Source of the DNA: Chitinophaga lutea
Lineage (GTDB): Bacteria; Bacteroidota; Bacteroidia; Chitinophagales; Chitinophagaceae
Length of the DNA stretch: 64,000 nucleotides
Direction: 5' to 3'
Assembly (NCBI RefSeq): GCF_003813775.1
Contig: NZ_RPDH01000003.1
Span: forward strand, 806,001-870,000
The translations under genes were made by a program, and so were the position numbers. Below are positions 34,044 to 42,364 of this stretch, piece after piece; the first letter of the stretch is position 1; every line of letters starts with the position of its first letter. The notes under the pieces are model-generated. The model was not told the origin of the DNA and did not search any database. It was given only the letters and a program-made list of their open reading frames with translations.

Positions 34044-35867
34044 TTAATTTGAACTGAAAGTCTGCATATCTATCAGCCTGCGATAAAGCCCGTTCGCCAC
34101 CATCAGCTGTTGGTGCGTGCCCTGCTCGATGATGCGGCCTTTTTCCAATACGATGATCAGATCGGCGTCCTGCACCGTGCTGAGGCGGTGGGCGATGACG
34201 AGAGACGTGCGGTTTTTCATCAGGTTATTCAACGCCTCCTGCACCATCTTTTCCGACTCCGTGTCCAATGCCGAAGTGGCCTCGTCGAGCAGCATGATCG
34301 GCGGATTGCTGAGTACCGCGCGCGCGATGCAAATGCGTTGCCGCTGCCCTCCGGATAATTTAACGCCTTTATCCCCGATATTAGTCTGATATTTTTTTTC
34401 GGTGGCCATAATAAATTCGTGCGCGTTGGCGATACGCGCGGCGGCTTCCACCTGTTCCTGCGTGGCGCCGGGCTGCCCGAAAGCGATATTGTTGAAAATC
34501 GTATCGTTGAAAAGAATGGATTCCTGGTTTACGATGCCCATCAGGGCGCGCAGGGAATCGGTGGTGAGCGACCGTATGTCCACCCCGTCGAGCAGCACCC
34601 GGCCCTCGCGGGGCTGTATGAAACGGGGGATAAGGTCCATCAGGGTAGACTTGCCGCCCCCGGAAGGCCCCACCAACGCTACAGACTTGCCTTTGGGGAT
34701 TTCCAGGCTGATATGCTGCAATACATCGGCGCCGGTGTAGGTGAACGATACATCGTCGAACCGGATGCTTTCATGGAATCCGTTGGCGGGTTTGGCGTCT
34801 TTGGCATCGGTGATCTGCGGTTTTTCGTCGATCAGTGCCAGCACCCTTTCCCCCGCGGCAATGCCGGAATGGATGCTGCTGAAAGCGCCGGAAATGGCCT
34901 TGGCGGGCCGCATGATCTGCGAAAACAGCGCGATGTAGGCAATGAATTCAGCGGCGTTCAGTCCCCCTTCGTTGGACAATACCAACGAGCCCCCATACAG
35001 CACGATCAGCGATACGGTGGTGATGCCCATGAATTCAGACACCGGGGAAGCCAGCTGCTGCCGTCGCGCCATGGCGCGCACGATATTGGAGTAGTGCTCG
35101 TTCTCTTTATTGAACCTGTTTTTGATAAAGTTTTCGGCGCGGAAGGCCTTGATGATCTTGACGCCGGCGAGCGCCTCATCAAGATAGCTGATCATATTAC
35201 CGTATGAAATATGCGACTCGATGGCCTGCTGCTTCAGTCTTTTTACGATCCGGGAGATGATCAGCCCCGAAACCGGTATCACCAGCATCGACAGCAGCGT
35301 GAGCTTATAGGAAATGATAAATAACAGTACGAGATAAACGATGAGGGTAAGCGGCTCTTTGAAGATCACCTGCAGGGTGCCCGTAACGGTGTACTGCACC
35401 ACCTGCACGTCTGAGGCTACTTTGGAGATGATCTCACCTTTCCGCTCGTTGTTGAAAAAGCCAAGGTGAAGGCCCATGATATTGTCGAATACGGAGCGGC
35501 GGAGGTTCAGCAGGGTATTGATACGCAGGTCTTCCATCGTCCGTTCGGAGAGGTAGCGGAAAATGTTGCCCAGCAGCACAGAGGTCACGATCGTGATGCA
35601 CACATACAGCAGCGTACGCTCCAGTCCGTAGCGGTGATGCGCCAGGCTGGAGTAATAATTCAGTAGCCGGAATACATCGAAAGGGCTGTTGGGTTTGGTA
35701 ACTACTTCCGTGGCGTCGTGCTGGCTGAACAGCGTGTTGAGCAAAGGCGCCAGCAAGGCGAGATTGAGTGTGCCGAATAAAATGGCAAAAAAAGTGAATA
35801 TGATATATGGTATGGCGTATTTCCCGATCGGTTTCGCAAAAGATAACAGCCTGAAGTATGTCTTCAT
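34044..35867 (-). CDS. MsbA-like ABC exporter (permease-ATPase)
   Basis: A 607-residue half-transporter. An ABC type-1 membrane domain with six helices (about 20-320) precedes an ATPase domain (about 365-600). The ATPase shows Walker A VGPSGGGKSTLMDLIPRF, signature LSGGQRQRICIARA, Walker B IMLLDEATSALD and the switch His in VIAHRLST. It is a homodimeric exporter resembling MsbA/lipid-A or lipid-linked glycan flippases. The neighbouring transferases suggest it exports their product, but this is inference; drug or lipid export is also possible. Confidence 0.85.
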   Translation of the reverse strand: MKTYFRLLSFAKPIGKYAIPYIIFTFFAILFGTLNLALLAPLLNTLFSQHDATEVVTKPNSPFDVFRLLNYYSSLAHHRYGLERTLLYVCITIVTSVLLGNIFRYLSERTMEDLRINTLLNLRRSVFDNIMGLHLGFFNNERKGEIISKVASDVQVVQYTVTGTLQVIFKEPLTLIVYLVLLFIISYKLTLLSMLVIPVSGLIISRIVKRLKQQAIESHISYGNMISYLDEALAGVKIIKAFRAENFIKNRFNKENEHYSNIVRAMARRQQLASPVSEFMGITTVSLIVLYGGSLVLSNEGGLNAAEFIAYIALFSQIMRPAKAISGAFSSIHSGIAAGERVLALIDEKPQITDAKDAKPANGFHESIRFDDVSFTYTGADVLQHISLEIPKGKSVALVGPSGGGKSTLMDLIPRFIQPREGRVLLDGVDIRSLTTDSLRALMGIVNQESILFNDTIFNNIAFGQPGATQEQVEAAARIANAHEFIMATEKKYQTNIGDKGVKLSGGQRQRICIARAVLSNPPIMLLDEATSALDTESEKMVQEALNNLMKNRTSLVIAHRLSTVQDADLIIVLEKGRIIEQGTHQQLMVANGLYRRLIDMQTFSSN

Positions 35868-35937
35868 ATCAATCAGCTTATGGTTAAATGGCCCTGTAGA
35901 TAAATTTAAGGCATTTTTCCGGCAAAGCTGTCAATAA

Positions 35938-36597
35938 CTACCATTCGCCTTCCCACTCTTTGTAAAACCTTTCAAGGTAGGTTTCCATGTACGCATGCCG
36001 TTCCGCGGCCAGTCTGCGGCCGGTGGCGGTGTTCATCATGTCTTTGAGCAGCAGCAGTTTTTCGTAGAAATGGTTGATGGTGGGGGCGGAGGAATGTTTG
36101 TATTCCTCTTTGCTCATCTGCAGGTTAGGCGCCACGGCAGGGTCGTAGAGCGCCCTGTTCTTAAACCCGCCATAGTTGAATGCACGGGCGATGCCGATGG
36201 CGCCCATCGCGTCGAGCCGGTCAGCATCCTGCACCACGCCCATTTCGGGAGAATAAAATACGCGCTTCTCCAGTGCATTTTTAAACGACATGTAACGGAT
36301 GATGTTTTCCACGTGCCATGCCGTTTCTTCTGGCACGGCCTGCGCGCGCATGAACGCGGCGGCTTTCGCGGGGCCGATACTTTCGTCGCCGCCGTGAAAT
36401 TTGGGGTCCGCAATATCGTGCAGGAGCGCGGCGAGCTCCACCACCACCAAGTCCACATTTTCTTCCGCCGCAATATGGCGTGCCTGCTGCCATACGCGGT
36501 AAATGTGCCACCAGTCGTGGCCGCCTTCGGCTTCCGCCAGTTCCTGTTGTACGAATGCTGTTGTAATACCGATGAGCTCGCTGTGATTATTTGCCAT
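35938..36597 (-). CDS. HD-domain phosphohydrolase
   Basis: A 219-residue HD-superfamily protein. GGHDWWHIYRVWQQARHIAAEE provides the first His and ELAALLHDIADPKFHGGDE the HD doublet (about residues 55-62). A later Asp lies in VVQDADRLDAMGAIGIARAFNYGG. This YedJ/YpgQ-like pattern marks metal-dependent nucleotide phosphohydrolases. It is cytoplasmic. Its start overlaps the end of the upstream lipoprotein hydrolase gene by 11 bases, so the two are co-transcribed. Confidence 0.85.
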   Translation of the reverse strand: MANNHSELIGITTAFVQQELAEAEGGHDWWHIYRVWQQARHIAAEENVDLVVVELAALLHDIADPKFHGGDESIGPAKAAAFMRAQAVPEETAWHVENIIRYMSFKNALEKRVFYSPEMGVVQDADRLDAMGAIGIARAFNYGGFKNRALYDPAVAPNLQMSKEEYKHSSAPTINHFYEKLLLLKDMMNTATGRRLAAERHAYMETYLERFYKEWEGEW

Positions 36598-37450
36598 ACT
36601 TGTTTATCCAGTTGATGATTTCTGTTGTAACCAGTTGTAAGACTGCGGGTTTGCCAAGACCAAGGTCGTGCCCTTCGTTGGGAAGACTGACGAGTTTATA
36701 TGTCACCGTCTGCTGCTGCAGTTTGGCCGTCAGTATCTCCGCCTGGCTGTATAATACCACGTTATCGGCGGTGCCGTGAATGAGCAGGGTGGGGATGTTT
36801 TTCAGCTGGTGAACGGGGCTGGCTTCCGCGAATTGCGGCGCCAGGGGCTGGCTCCCGGTGTAGGCTGCGCCCACGATATTGAAGATGGCGGTGCCCAGGC
36901 CCACGGAGGCCGCGTAATTCAGCATGGTGATATTGGTGAGATCGGTGGGCCCGGCCATCGAGATGATGCCGCTGATACGCCCGCCGCTGTCGTATTTATA
37001 ACCGTATAATAATGACAGGTGAGCGCCCGCGCTGGCGCCGCAGATGATGAAACGGGTATTGCGGATGCCCCATGTGGCGGCGTTGGCGGCGCATAAGCTG
37101 ACGGCTTTGTGCACGTCTTCCATTAATGCGGCGTAGTGAAGACTGGCGTCTGCATACCGGTAGTTGATGGATATGCTGGCAATGCCGTTTTGCAGCAGGA
37201 AATCCTGGAAACCCTTCATATCTTCCTTGTTGCCCGCCATCCAGGCGCCGCCATGGATCAACACCACAACCGGCGTCTGTTCGCTGCGGTTGGCAGGTAA
37301 TGCCACATCCATTTTATGCCGGGCATGCTGGCCATACGCCACGTTGGTGAGGCGCACCGTTTCGCCGGAAGATGGTTTCGCGGGTTCTTTTTCCGTGCAC
37401 GCGGCGGTAAACAGCAGGCAGAAAAACAGGAGGAACTGCATCGGTTTCAT
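36587..37450 (-). CDS. Alpha/beta hydrolase lipoprotein (BD-FAE/carboxylesterase type)
   Basis: A 287-residue lipoprotein (MKPMQFLLFFCLLFTAAC; Cys18). The hydrolase fold starts VAYGQHARHKMDVALP and has the HGG oxyanion motif in VVVLIHGGAWMAGNKED. The nucleophile elbow is CGASAGAHLSLLYGY (Ser near 143), the acid is in LLIHGTADNVVLYSQAE and the His is in PNEGHDLG. This matches the hormone-sensitive-lipase/feruloyl esterase-like BD-FAE group. It is probably anchored in the periplasm or outer membrane. It is followed, with overlap, by the HD gene. Confidence 0.8.
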   Translation of the reverse strand: MKPMQFLLFFCLLFTAACTEKEPAKPSSGETVRLTNVAYGQHARHKMDVALPANRSEQTPVVVLIHGGAWMAGNKEDMKGFQDFLLQNGIASISINYRYADASLHYAALMEDVHKAVSLCAANAATWGIRNTRFIICGASAGAHLSLLYGYKYDSGGRISGIISMAGPTDLTNITMLNYAASVGLGTAIFNIVGAAYTGSQPLAPQFAEASPVHQLKNIPTLLIHGTADNVVLYSQAEILTAKLQQQTVTYKLVSLPNEGHDLGLGKPAVLQLVTTEIINWINKYGK

Positions 37451-37483
37451 ACCTATAAAAATAGGGAAACCGGGCGATTTACG

Positions 37484-37921
37484 CTACACCTCTTCCTCCT
37501 CCAGCACTTCCTTCAGTTTTTCCAGCACTTTCTGCCAGGTGGACGAAGCATGCTCCAGCTCTTTTTCGGAGTGGATGTTGTCCTGCGAAAGGGTGACCAT
37601 CGTCTGGCCGTCTTTTTCCCAGATATTGTACGTTACGAGGTGGTAGTTTTCCGGTTTGTCTTCCATCGTGCCGCTGAGAAAGCTGCTCTGGAATACCTTT
37701 TCCGGTTCCATTTTCAGGATCTCACCTTTGTCTTTATACTTTTTCCCTTCATATTCCCCTTCGTAGGTGAGCCAGCCGCCTTCCCGCCACTCGCCCTTTA
37801 CAGTGGTGCCCAGCAGGTAACGGTGAATGATCTCGGGAGTGGTAATGGCCTTCCATACCTGTGCAGGCGTGGTATCAATGGCTACGGTAGATTCGGCCAC
37901 CAGTGTTTGCGTTTCTTTCAT
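37484..37921 (-). CDS. AHSA1/SRPBCC-type protein
   Basis: A 145-residue helix-grip protein: STVAIDTTPAQVWKAITTPEIIHRYLLGTTVKGEWREGGWLTY is the AHSA1 N-terminal signature, then YKDKGEILKMEPEKVFQSSF, YNIWEKDGQTMVTLSQDN and a C-terminal helix SSTWQKVLEKLKEVLEEEE. Members bind hydrophobic ligands or act as Hsp90-activator-like proteins; function here is unknown. It is divergent from cydA with a 177-base gap and lies 33 bases upstream of the lipoprotein hydrolase. Confidence 0.85.
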   Translation of the reverse strand: MKETQTLVAESTVAIDTTPAQVWKAITTPEIIHRYLLGTTVKGEWREGGWLTYEGEYEGKKYKDKGEILKMEPEKVFQSSFLSGTMEDKPENYHLVTYNIWEKDGQTMVTLSQDNIHSEKELEHASSTWQKVLEKLKEVLEEEEV

Positions 37922-37991
37922 ACCGGTCTGTTTGGGAAATATACGGCCAATTGCGTGCCATCGTCCCTGTCGCCGTTACATGAGGAAGGAA

Positions 37992-38009
37992 TGTGGTGTT
38001 TATTCCACA
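37992..38009. promoter_or_regulatory. Dyad TGTGG-N8-CCACA upstream of cydA
   Basis: Perfect 5-bp inverted arms about 90-107 bases upstream of cydA and 70 bases from the divergent SRPBCC start. It could be an operator for either gene. It is not an Fnr consensus. Confidence 0.25.
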
Positions 38010-38086
38010 AATTATACTTTACCGTTTCCTAACCATAATCAGGTGCCGGAGCTGACAATCGTCATATCATCTTCCCCCAATCTTAT

Positions 38087-38094
38087 TACTTTTG
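38087..38094 (+). promoter_or_regulatory. Candidate -7 element (TACTTTTG) for cydAB
   Basis: An exact TAnnTTTG match ending four bases before the cydA ATG at 38099, so the transcript would be almost leaderless. A more distant promoter is possible. Confidence 0.35.
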
Positions 38095-38098
38095 TCAT

Positions 38099-39403
38099 AT
38101 GGATGATTTTTTCGCCGCTCGATCCCAAATGGCCCTTTCCCTGGGCTTTCATATCATTTTTGCCTGCATCGGCATGGTTATGCCCTTCTTCATGGCCGTT
38201 TCGCACTACAAATGGCTTAAAACAGGCGACGAGGTTTACAAACACATTACCAAAGCCTGGAGCAAAGGCGTCGCGATATTCTTTGCCACTGGGGCCGTAT
38301 CGGGCACGGTGTTGTCCTTTGAACTGGGATTGCTCTGGCCGCGGTTTATGGAACATGCCGGACCCATTTTCGGAATGCCGTTTTCGCTGGAGGGAACGGC
38401 GTTTTTTATTGAGGCCATCGCCCTGGGATTTTTCCTGTACGGCTGGGACCGCTTCAACCGCTGGTTCCATTGGGTAACAGGCGTAGTGGTAGGTGTCAGC
38501 GGCCTCGTATCGGGTATCCTCGTAGTGGCGGCCAATGCCTGGATGAACAGTCCGGGCGGCTTCGACTACGTCAACGGAGAATACCTGAATATCGACCCCA
38601 TCAAAGCCATGTTCAACGACGCCTGGTTTTCGCAGGCGCTGCACATGTCCGTGGCGGCCTTTGTGGCCACCGGGTTCGCTGTGGCCGGCATTCATGCGCT
38701 GATGATGCTGAAAGGCAAAAACGTGGCTTTTCATACCCGCGCTTTCCGGATAGCCGCCATCTTCGGTGCGGTAGCAGCCGTTTTGCAGCCCATCAGCGGC
38801 GATATCTCCGCCAAAGATGTGGCGAAGCGTCAGCCCGCCAAACTGGCCGCAATGGAAGCGCATTTTCATACGGAAGAAAAGGCACCGCTGATCATCGGCG
38901 GTATCCCCAATGAAAAAACAGGTGAAGTCGACTATGCCCTTCGCATCCCCCGGATGCTGAGTTTCCTGGCGCATGGTGATTTTTCCGCGGAGGTAAAGGG
39001 GCTCGACCAGGTGCCTGTGCAGGACCGTCCGCCGGTAGCGGTGACCCACTACGCGTTCCAGATCATGGTAGGGCTGGGGATGGCCATGGTGTTGATTGCG
39101 CTGCTGTATTTCATCGCCCTTTGGAAAAAACGGAACTGGCTGCGGGGCCGCTGGCTGCTGAAGCTGTTTGTGATCGCCACGCCCATGGGGTTCATCGCCG
39201 TGGAAGCGGGGTGGACGGTTACCGAAGTCGGTCGCCAGCCCTGGATCATCAACGGCATTATGCGTACAGCCGACGCCGTTACGCCCATGCCGGGCATCGT
39301 TTATTCCTTTTACATCTTTACGGCGGTGTACATCTCGTTATCCGTCATCGTTGCTTTTTTACTGTACCGCCAGATCAAAATGGTAGATAAATTATATAAC
39401 TGA
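38099..39403 (+). CDS. cydA: Cytochrome bd ubiquinol oxidase subunit I
   Basis: This 434-residue membrane protein reduces O2 to water using quinol without pumping protons. The N-terminal ARSQMALSLGFHIIFACIGMVMPF carries the haem b595/d ligand His18. A SFELGLLWPRFMEHAGPIFGMPFSLEGTAFFIEAIALG block has the conserved Glu residues. LHMSVAAFVATGF holds the second His. GWTVTEVGRQPWIINGIMRTADAVTP is the signature GRQPW region. The Q loop is short, as in CydA of the short type. Nine membrane helices are expected. It overlaps cydB by a TGATG junction and forms the terminal oxidase for low oxygen. Confidence 0.95.
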   Translation: MDDFFAARSQMALSLGFHIIFACIGMVMPFFMAVSHYKWLKTGDEVYKHITKAWSKGVAIFFATGAVSGTVLSFELGLLWPRFMEHAGPIFGMPFSLEGTAFFIEAIALGFFLYGWDRFNRWFHWVTGVVVGVSGLVSGILVVAANAWMNSPGGFDYVNGEYLNIDPIKAMFNDAWFSQALHMSVAAFVATGFAVAGIHALMMLKGKNVAFHTRAFRIAAIFGAVAAVLQPISGDISAKDVAKRQPAKLAAMEAHFHTEEKAPLIIGGIPNEKTGEVDYALRIPRMLSFLAHGDFSAEVKGLDQVPVQDRPPVAVTHYAFQIMVGLGMAMVLIALLYFIALWKKRNWLRGRWLLKLFVIATPMGFIAVEAGWTVTEVGRQPWIINGIMRTADAVTPMPGIVYSFYIFTAVYISLSVIVAFLLYRQIKMVDKLYN

Positions 39404-40413
39404 TGCTGTACGTTGTAATTATATATCTGTGGACGGCCATCCTGCTGTATCTCCTGCTGGGAGGAGCCGATTTCGGGGCGGGCATCATTGAGTTTTTCAC
39501 CTCGCCCGGTAACCGCAGCCGCACCAGGAGGACCATGTACCAGGCCATCGGCCCCGTGTGGGAAGCCAATCACATGTGGCTCATCATTACCATCGTGATC
39601 CTGTTCGTCGGTTTCCCGAAGATTTACACCACCATGTCCGTATACCTGCATATTCCCCTCACGGCCATGTTGCTCGGCATTATCGCAAGAGGAACGGCCT
39701 TTGTGTTCAGGAATTACGACGCCGTAAAAGACGATCTGCAAAAAGTGTACAGCCGGATATTTATCTATTCCAGTGTGATCACGCCTTTTTTTCTAGGTAT
39801 CATCGCCGCCAGCACCGTATCGGGCCAGGTAGACCCCGCGGCCGGGAATTTTGTGGAGGCTTACATTTTCAGCTGGCTGAACTGGTTTTCGGTGACGGTA
39901 GGATTTTTTACCGTGAGCATTTGCGGTTTTCTGGCAGCCGTGTTCATTATCGGTGAAACGAACAACGAGCAGGACCGCCTCTTTTTTACCAGGAAGGCCA
40001 AATGGATGATAGTGGCTGCGGTAGGGTGCGGCGCGCTCGTATTCATTGCCGCTTCCATACAGGGGGTGCCGCTGATTGAATGGATATTCGGGAAACCCGG
40101 TGGTATTCTCGCCATTTCACTCGCCAGCCTGTCTTTGCCCTTTCTCTGGTATGGCCTCGAAAACGGAAAACCCATCCTCATCCGGCTGATGGCCGGCTTT
40201 GAAATCACGATGATCCTGTTCGCCGCCACTTACCGGCATTTCCCAAATATTGTGCTGATGAAGGGCGGGGGATACCTGTCGCTGCTCGAACATCAGGGGC
40301 AGGACAGAACCATCGATGCGCTGGCCTGGGCACTGCTGATCGGGAGCGTGTTCATTCTGCCGGCCCTCTTTTATCTCCTGTATAGTTTCGAGAAAAAGAA
40401 ACCTGCACACTGA
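39403..40413 (+). CDS. cydB: Cytochrome bd ubiquinol oxidase subunit II
   Basis: A 336-residue hydrophobic protein with about eight or nine membrane helices. The opening WTAILLYLLLGGADFGAGIIEFF and the VWEANHMWLIITIVILFVGFPKIYTTM block (Trp-Glu-x-Asn-His) are diagnostic of CydB, which stabilises the haem site in CydA. FVFRNYD and SWLNWFSVTVGFFTVSICGF follow. It starts within the cydA stop codon. No CydX-like small ORF was seen downstream. Weak inverted GC-rich segments at 40431-40459 may end the transcript. Confidence 0.93.
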   Translation: MLYVVIIYLWTAILLYLLLGGADFGAGIIEFFTSPGNRSRTRRTMYQAIGPVWEANHMWLIITIVILFVGFPKIYTTMSVYLHIPLTAMLLGIIARGTAFVFRNYDAVKDDLQKVYSRIFIYSSVITPFFLGIIAASTVSGQVDPAAGNFVEAYIFSWLNWFSVTVGFFTVSICGFLAAVFIIGETNNEQDRLFFTRKAKWMIVAAVGCGALVFIAASIQGVPLIEWIFGKPGGILAISLASLSLPFLWYGLENGKPILIRLMAGFEITMILFAATYRHFPNIVLMKGGGYLSLLEHQGQDRTIDALAWALLIGSVFILPALFYLLYSFEKKKPAH

Positions 40414-40656
40414 ATCGGTTATGGGTCTTCCGCCCGTTCCGGTAAAACCGTACCGGGCGTAAAGAACGCGTTTATCAGGAAAAATGGCCGTAGTTGCGGT
40501 ATGACGTGTGTAGGATTTTACACAGGTTGCCGGTAAAAAATACCGCGCGGAGGTGATTTAATAAAATGTTAAAAACTACCGCTCGTCATTTTCCTGTTTT
40601 TATTTCTACGTTGGTTCTTATAGCTTTGCATCGGATCTAATTTTTCGCTAACTGAC

Positions 40657-41082
40657 ATGACAACAGGCAGGCTCATCTTACAAAAGGTGCTGTTCTTATT
40701 TTTCTTCATCTGTGTGCAGCACGCAACCGGCTTTATACCGGGGCTTTCTGCGTCGATGGAAGCGAAGGCCTGTATGAAGCGCAGCCAGGTCGCGCCGTTG
40801 CTGCTCGATCTGCAGGATGCATTCCACCTGCCTCCCCAACTGCTCCCCGCGGGTACGGAGGACGATCAGGCCAGCATCCGCAACGCACAAAGCCGCCGCA
40901 GGCTCCGCTTTTACCAGACCGCTTCCAGCCAGCAGTTCAATTTCGCTGCCAGGGCCGTACATTTCCAGTACGATCATTCCCATGCGCTCATTGCACAGGA
41001 AAACAAAGCCGGTGTGTACCAGCACCAGGACGCATTTCTACCGGCTTATTACACCTTCCTCTTCCGGTATACCCTGTTTTGA
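40657..41082 (+). CDS. Small secreted hypothetical protein
   Basis: A 141-residue protein with a plausible signal peptide (RLILQKVLFLFFFICVQHATG) and no recognised domain. The mature part is Gln-, Arg- and aromatic-rich, ends in AYYTFLFRYTLF, and lacks cysteine apart from one near residue 39. A TAGCTTTG sequence at about 40620 matches TAnnTTTG. The opposite strand also carries a frame here, so assignment rests on the signal peptide and promoter. It precedes the RND efflux genes by 125 bases; any link is speculative. Confidence 0.45.
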   Translation: MTTGRLILQKVLFLFFFICVQHATGFIPGLSASMEAKACMKRSQVAPLLLDLQDAFHLPPQLLPAGTEDDQASIRNAQSRRRLRFYQTASSQQFNFAARAVHFQYDHSHALIAQENKAGVYQHQDAFLPAYYTFLFRYTLF

Positions 41083-41207
41083 GCTGACCTCTTTCCACCC
41101 GTTTCCATCCTTCCCAAACATGTACTGTACCGGCATTGACCGGTGCTGATAATTATTCTATTACACCTTTGCGGCCCAACCCGGCCGCACAAAATACTAT
41201 TGTGCTC

Positions 41208-42323
41208 ATGCGTCATTTAACCGCGCTTACGATATTAGGATTGACCGCCACCCTCGGCGGCTGTGTTACAAAAGGGGGCTCAGTGAATAGTGAAAACGAT
41301 GTGCAATCATTCCCGGTGGTGCAGCTGACCGTTACAGACACGGTGCTGCACCATCACTATGTGGCAGACATACAGGCCGTACGGAACGTGGAAGTGCGCG
41401 CCCGCATCAACGGTTTCCTGAATAAAATTTATGTAGACGAGGGACAGCGTGTTACAAAAGGGCAGCTCCTCTTTAGCCTCAACGATGAAGAACTGCAGGC
41501 CGGCCTCGCCCGCGCCAAAGCTGCTCTCAGCAGCGCCATTGCCGAAGCCAAGGCCGCGCAGCTGGAGGTAGACCGCGTGAAACTGCTCACCGATAAAAAA
41601 GTACTGGCCAAAACGGAACTGGAAGTGGCGGAGGCCCGCCTCGCCGCATTCAACGCGAGAATAGAGGAAGCCCGTTCCGAAATCAGCAATGCTTCCACGC
41701 AATTATCATACACCAGCATCCGCGCGCCGTTTGATGGGGTGATGGACCGCATCCCCCTCAAAACGGGCAGCTACGTAACGGAAGGCAGCCTGCTCACCAC
41801 CGTCAGCGATATCGCTGAAATGTACGCCTACTTCAACGTATCGGAAACCGAATACCTGGAATATTCCCGGAGCAAGGCGTCCAATAACGACCGCGCGGTG
41901 CAGCTCACCCTGGCCGACGGCAGCCCGTATGCCTATGCCGGCAAAATAGAAACGGTGGAAAGCGAGTTCGAGGAAAACACGGGCTCCATCGCTTTCCGGG
42001 CAAAGTTCCCCAACCCGAAGCAGCTCCTCAGGCATGGCGCAAGCGGCAAGGTGGTGCTCACCAACCACCTCGAAAACGCGTTGCTGCTGCCGCAGAAGGC
42101 CGTGTTCGAGATGCAGGACAAAAACTATGTGTATATACTGGATTCAGCCAATCATGTTAAAATGAAAAGTTTCGAGCCACAGGCCCGCATTCAGCACTCC
42201 TACATCGTACAGGGCGGGCTGAAGCCGGGCGAAAAGGTTGTGTACGAAGGCGTGCGCAACCTCCGCGAAGGCATGCGGATAAGGCCGCTGCTGGTAAAGG
42301 TGGACTCTGTAAAGGCCTTGTAG
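41208..42323 (+). CDS. RND efflux periplasmic adaptor (MexA/AcrA-like lipoprotein)
   Basis: A 371-residue membrane-fusion protein with a lipobox (RHLTALTILGLTATLGGCV). The biotinyl-lipoyl half-motif (NVEVRARINGFLNKIYVDEGQRVTKGQLLFSLNDEEL) is followed by an alpha-hairpin (about 110-175) and the returning lipoyl half TSIRAPFDGVMDRIPLKTGSYVTEGSLLTTVSD. A beta-barrel domain and a membrane-proximal domain ending VYEGVRNLREGMRI come last. It bridges the pump and the outer-membrane channel. The ATG at 41208 gives the signal peptide. The pump-channel fusion gene starts 41 bases downstream. Confidence 0.92.
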   Translation: MRHLTALTILGLTATLGGCVTKGGSVNSENDVQSFPVVQLTVTDTVLHHHYVADIQAVRNVEVRARINGFLNKIYVDEGQRVTKGQLLFSLNDEELQAGLARAKAALSSAIAEAKAAQLEVDRVKLLTDKKVLAKTELEVAEARLAAFNARIEEARSEISNASTQLSYTSIRAPFDGVMDRIPLKTGSYVTEGSLLTTVSDIAEMYAYFNVSETEYLEYSRSKASNNDRAVQLTLADGSPYAYAGKIETVESEFEENTGSIAFRAKFPNPKQLLRHGASGKVVLTNHLENALLLPQKAVFEMQDKNYVYILDSANHVKMKSFEPQARIQHSYIVQGGLKPGEKVVYEGVRNLREGMRIRPLLVKVDSVKAL

Positions 42324-42364
42324 GCGGTGCGGAATTTTTCATTGTAAAACGAATCTGAAACAGT

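Noticed and set aside
40431-40459. Terminator after cydB
   Set aside because: CGCCCG/CGGGCG segments pair only partly and no T run follows, so it was not listed as a feature.
40696-41025. 109-codon minus-strand frame
   Set aside because: The overlapping + frame has a signal peptide and a promoter element; the minus frame has neither.
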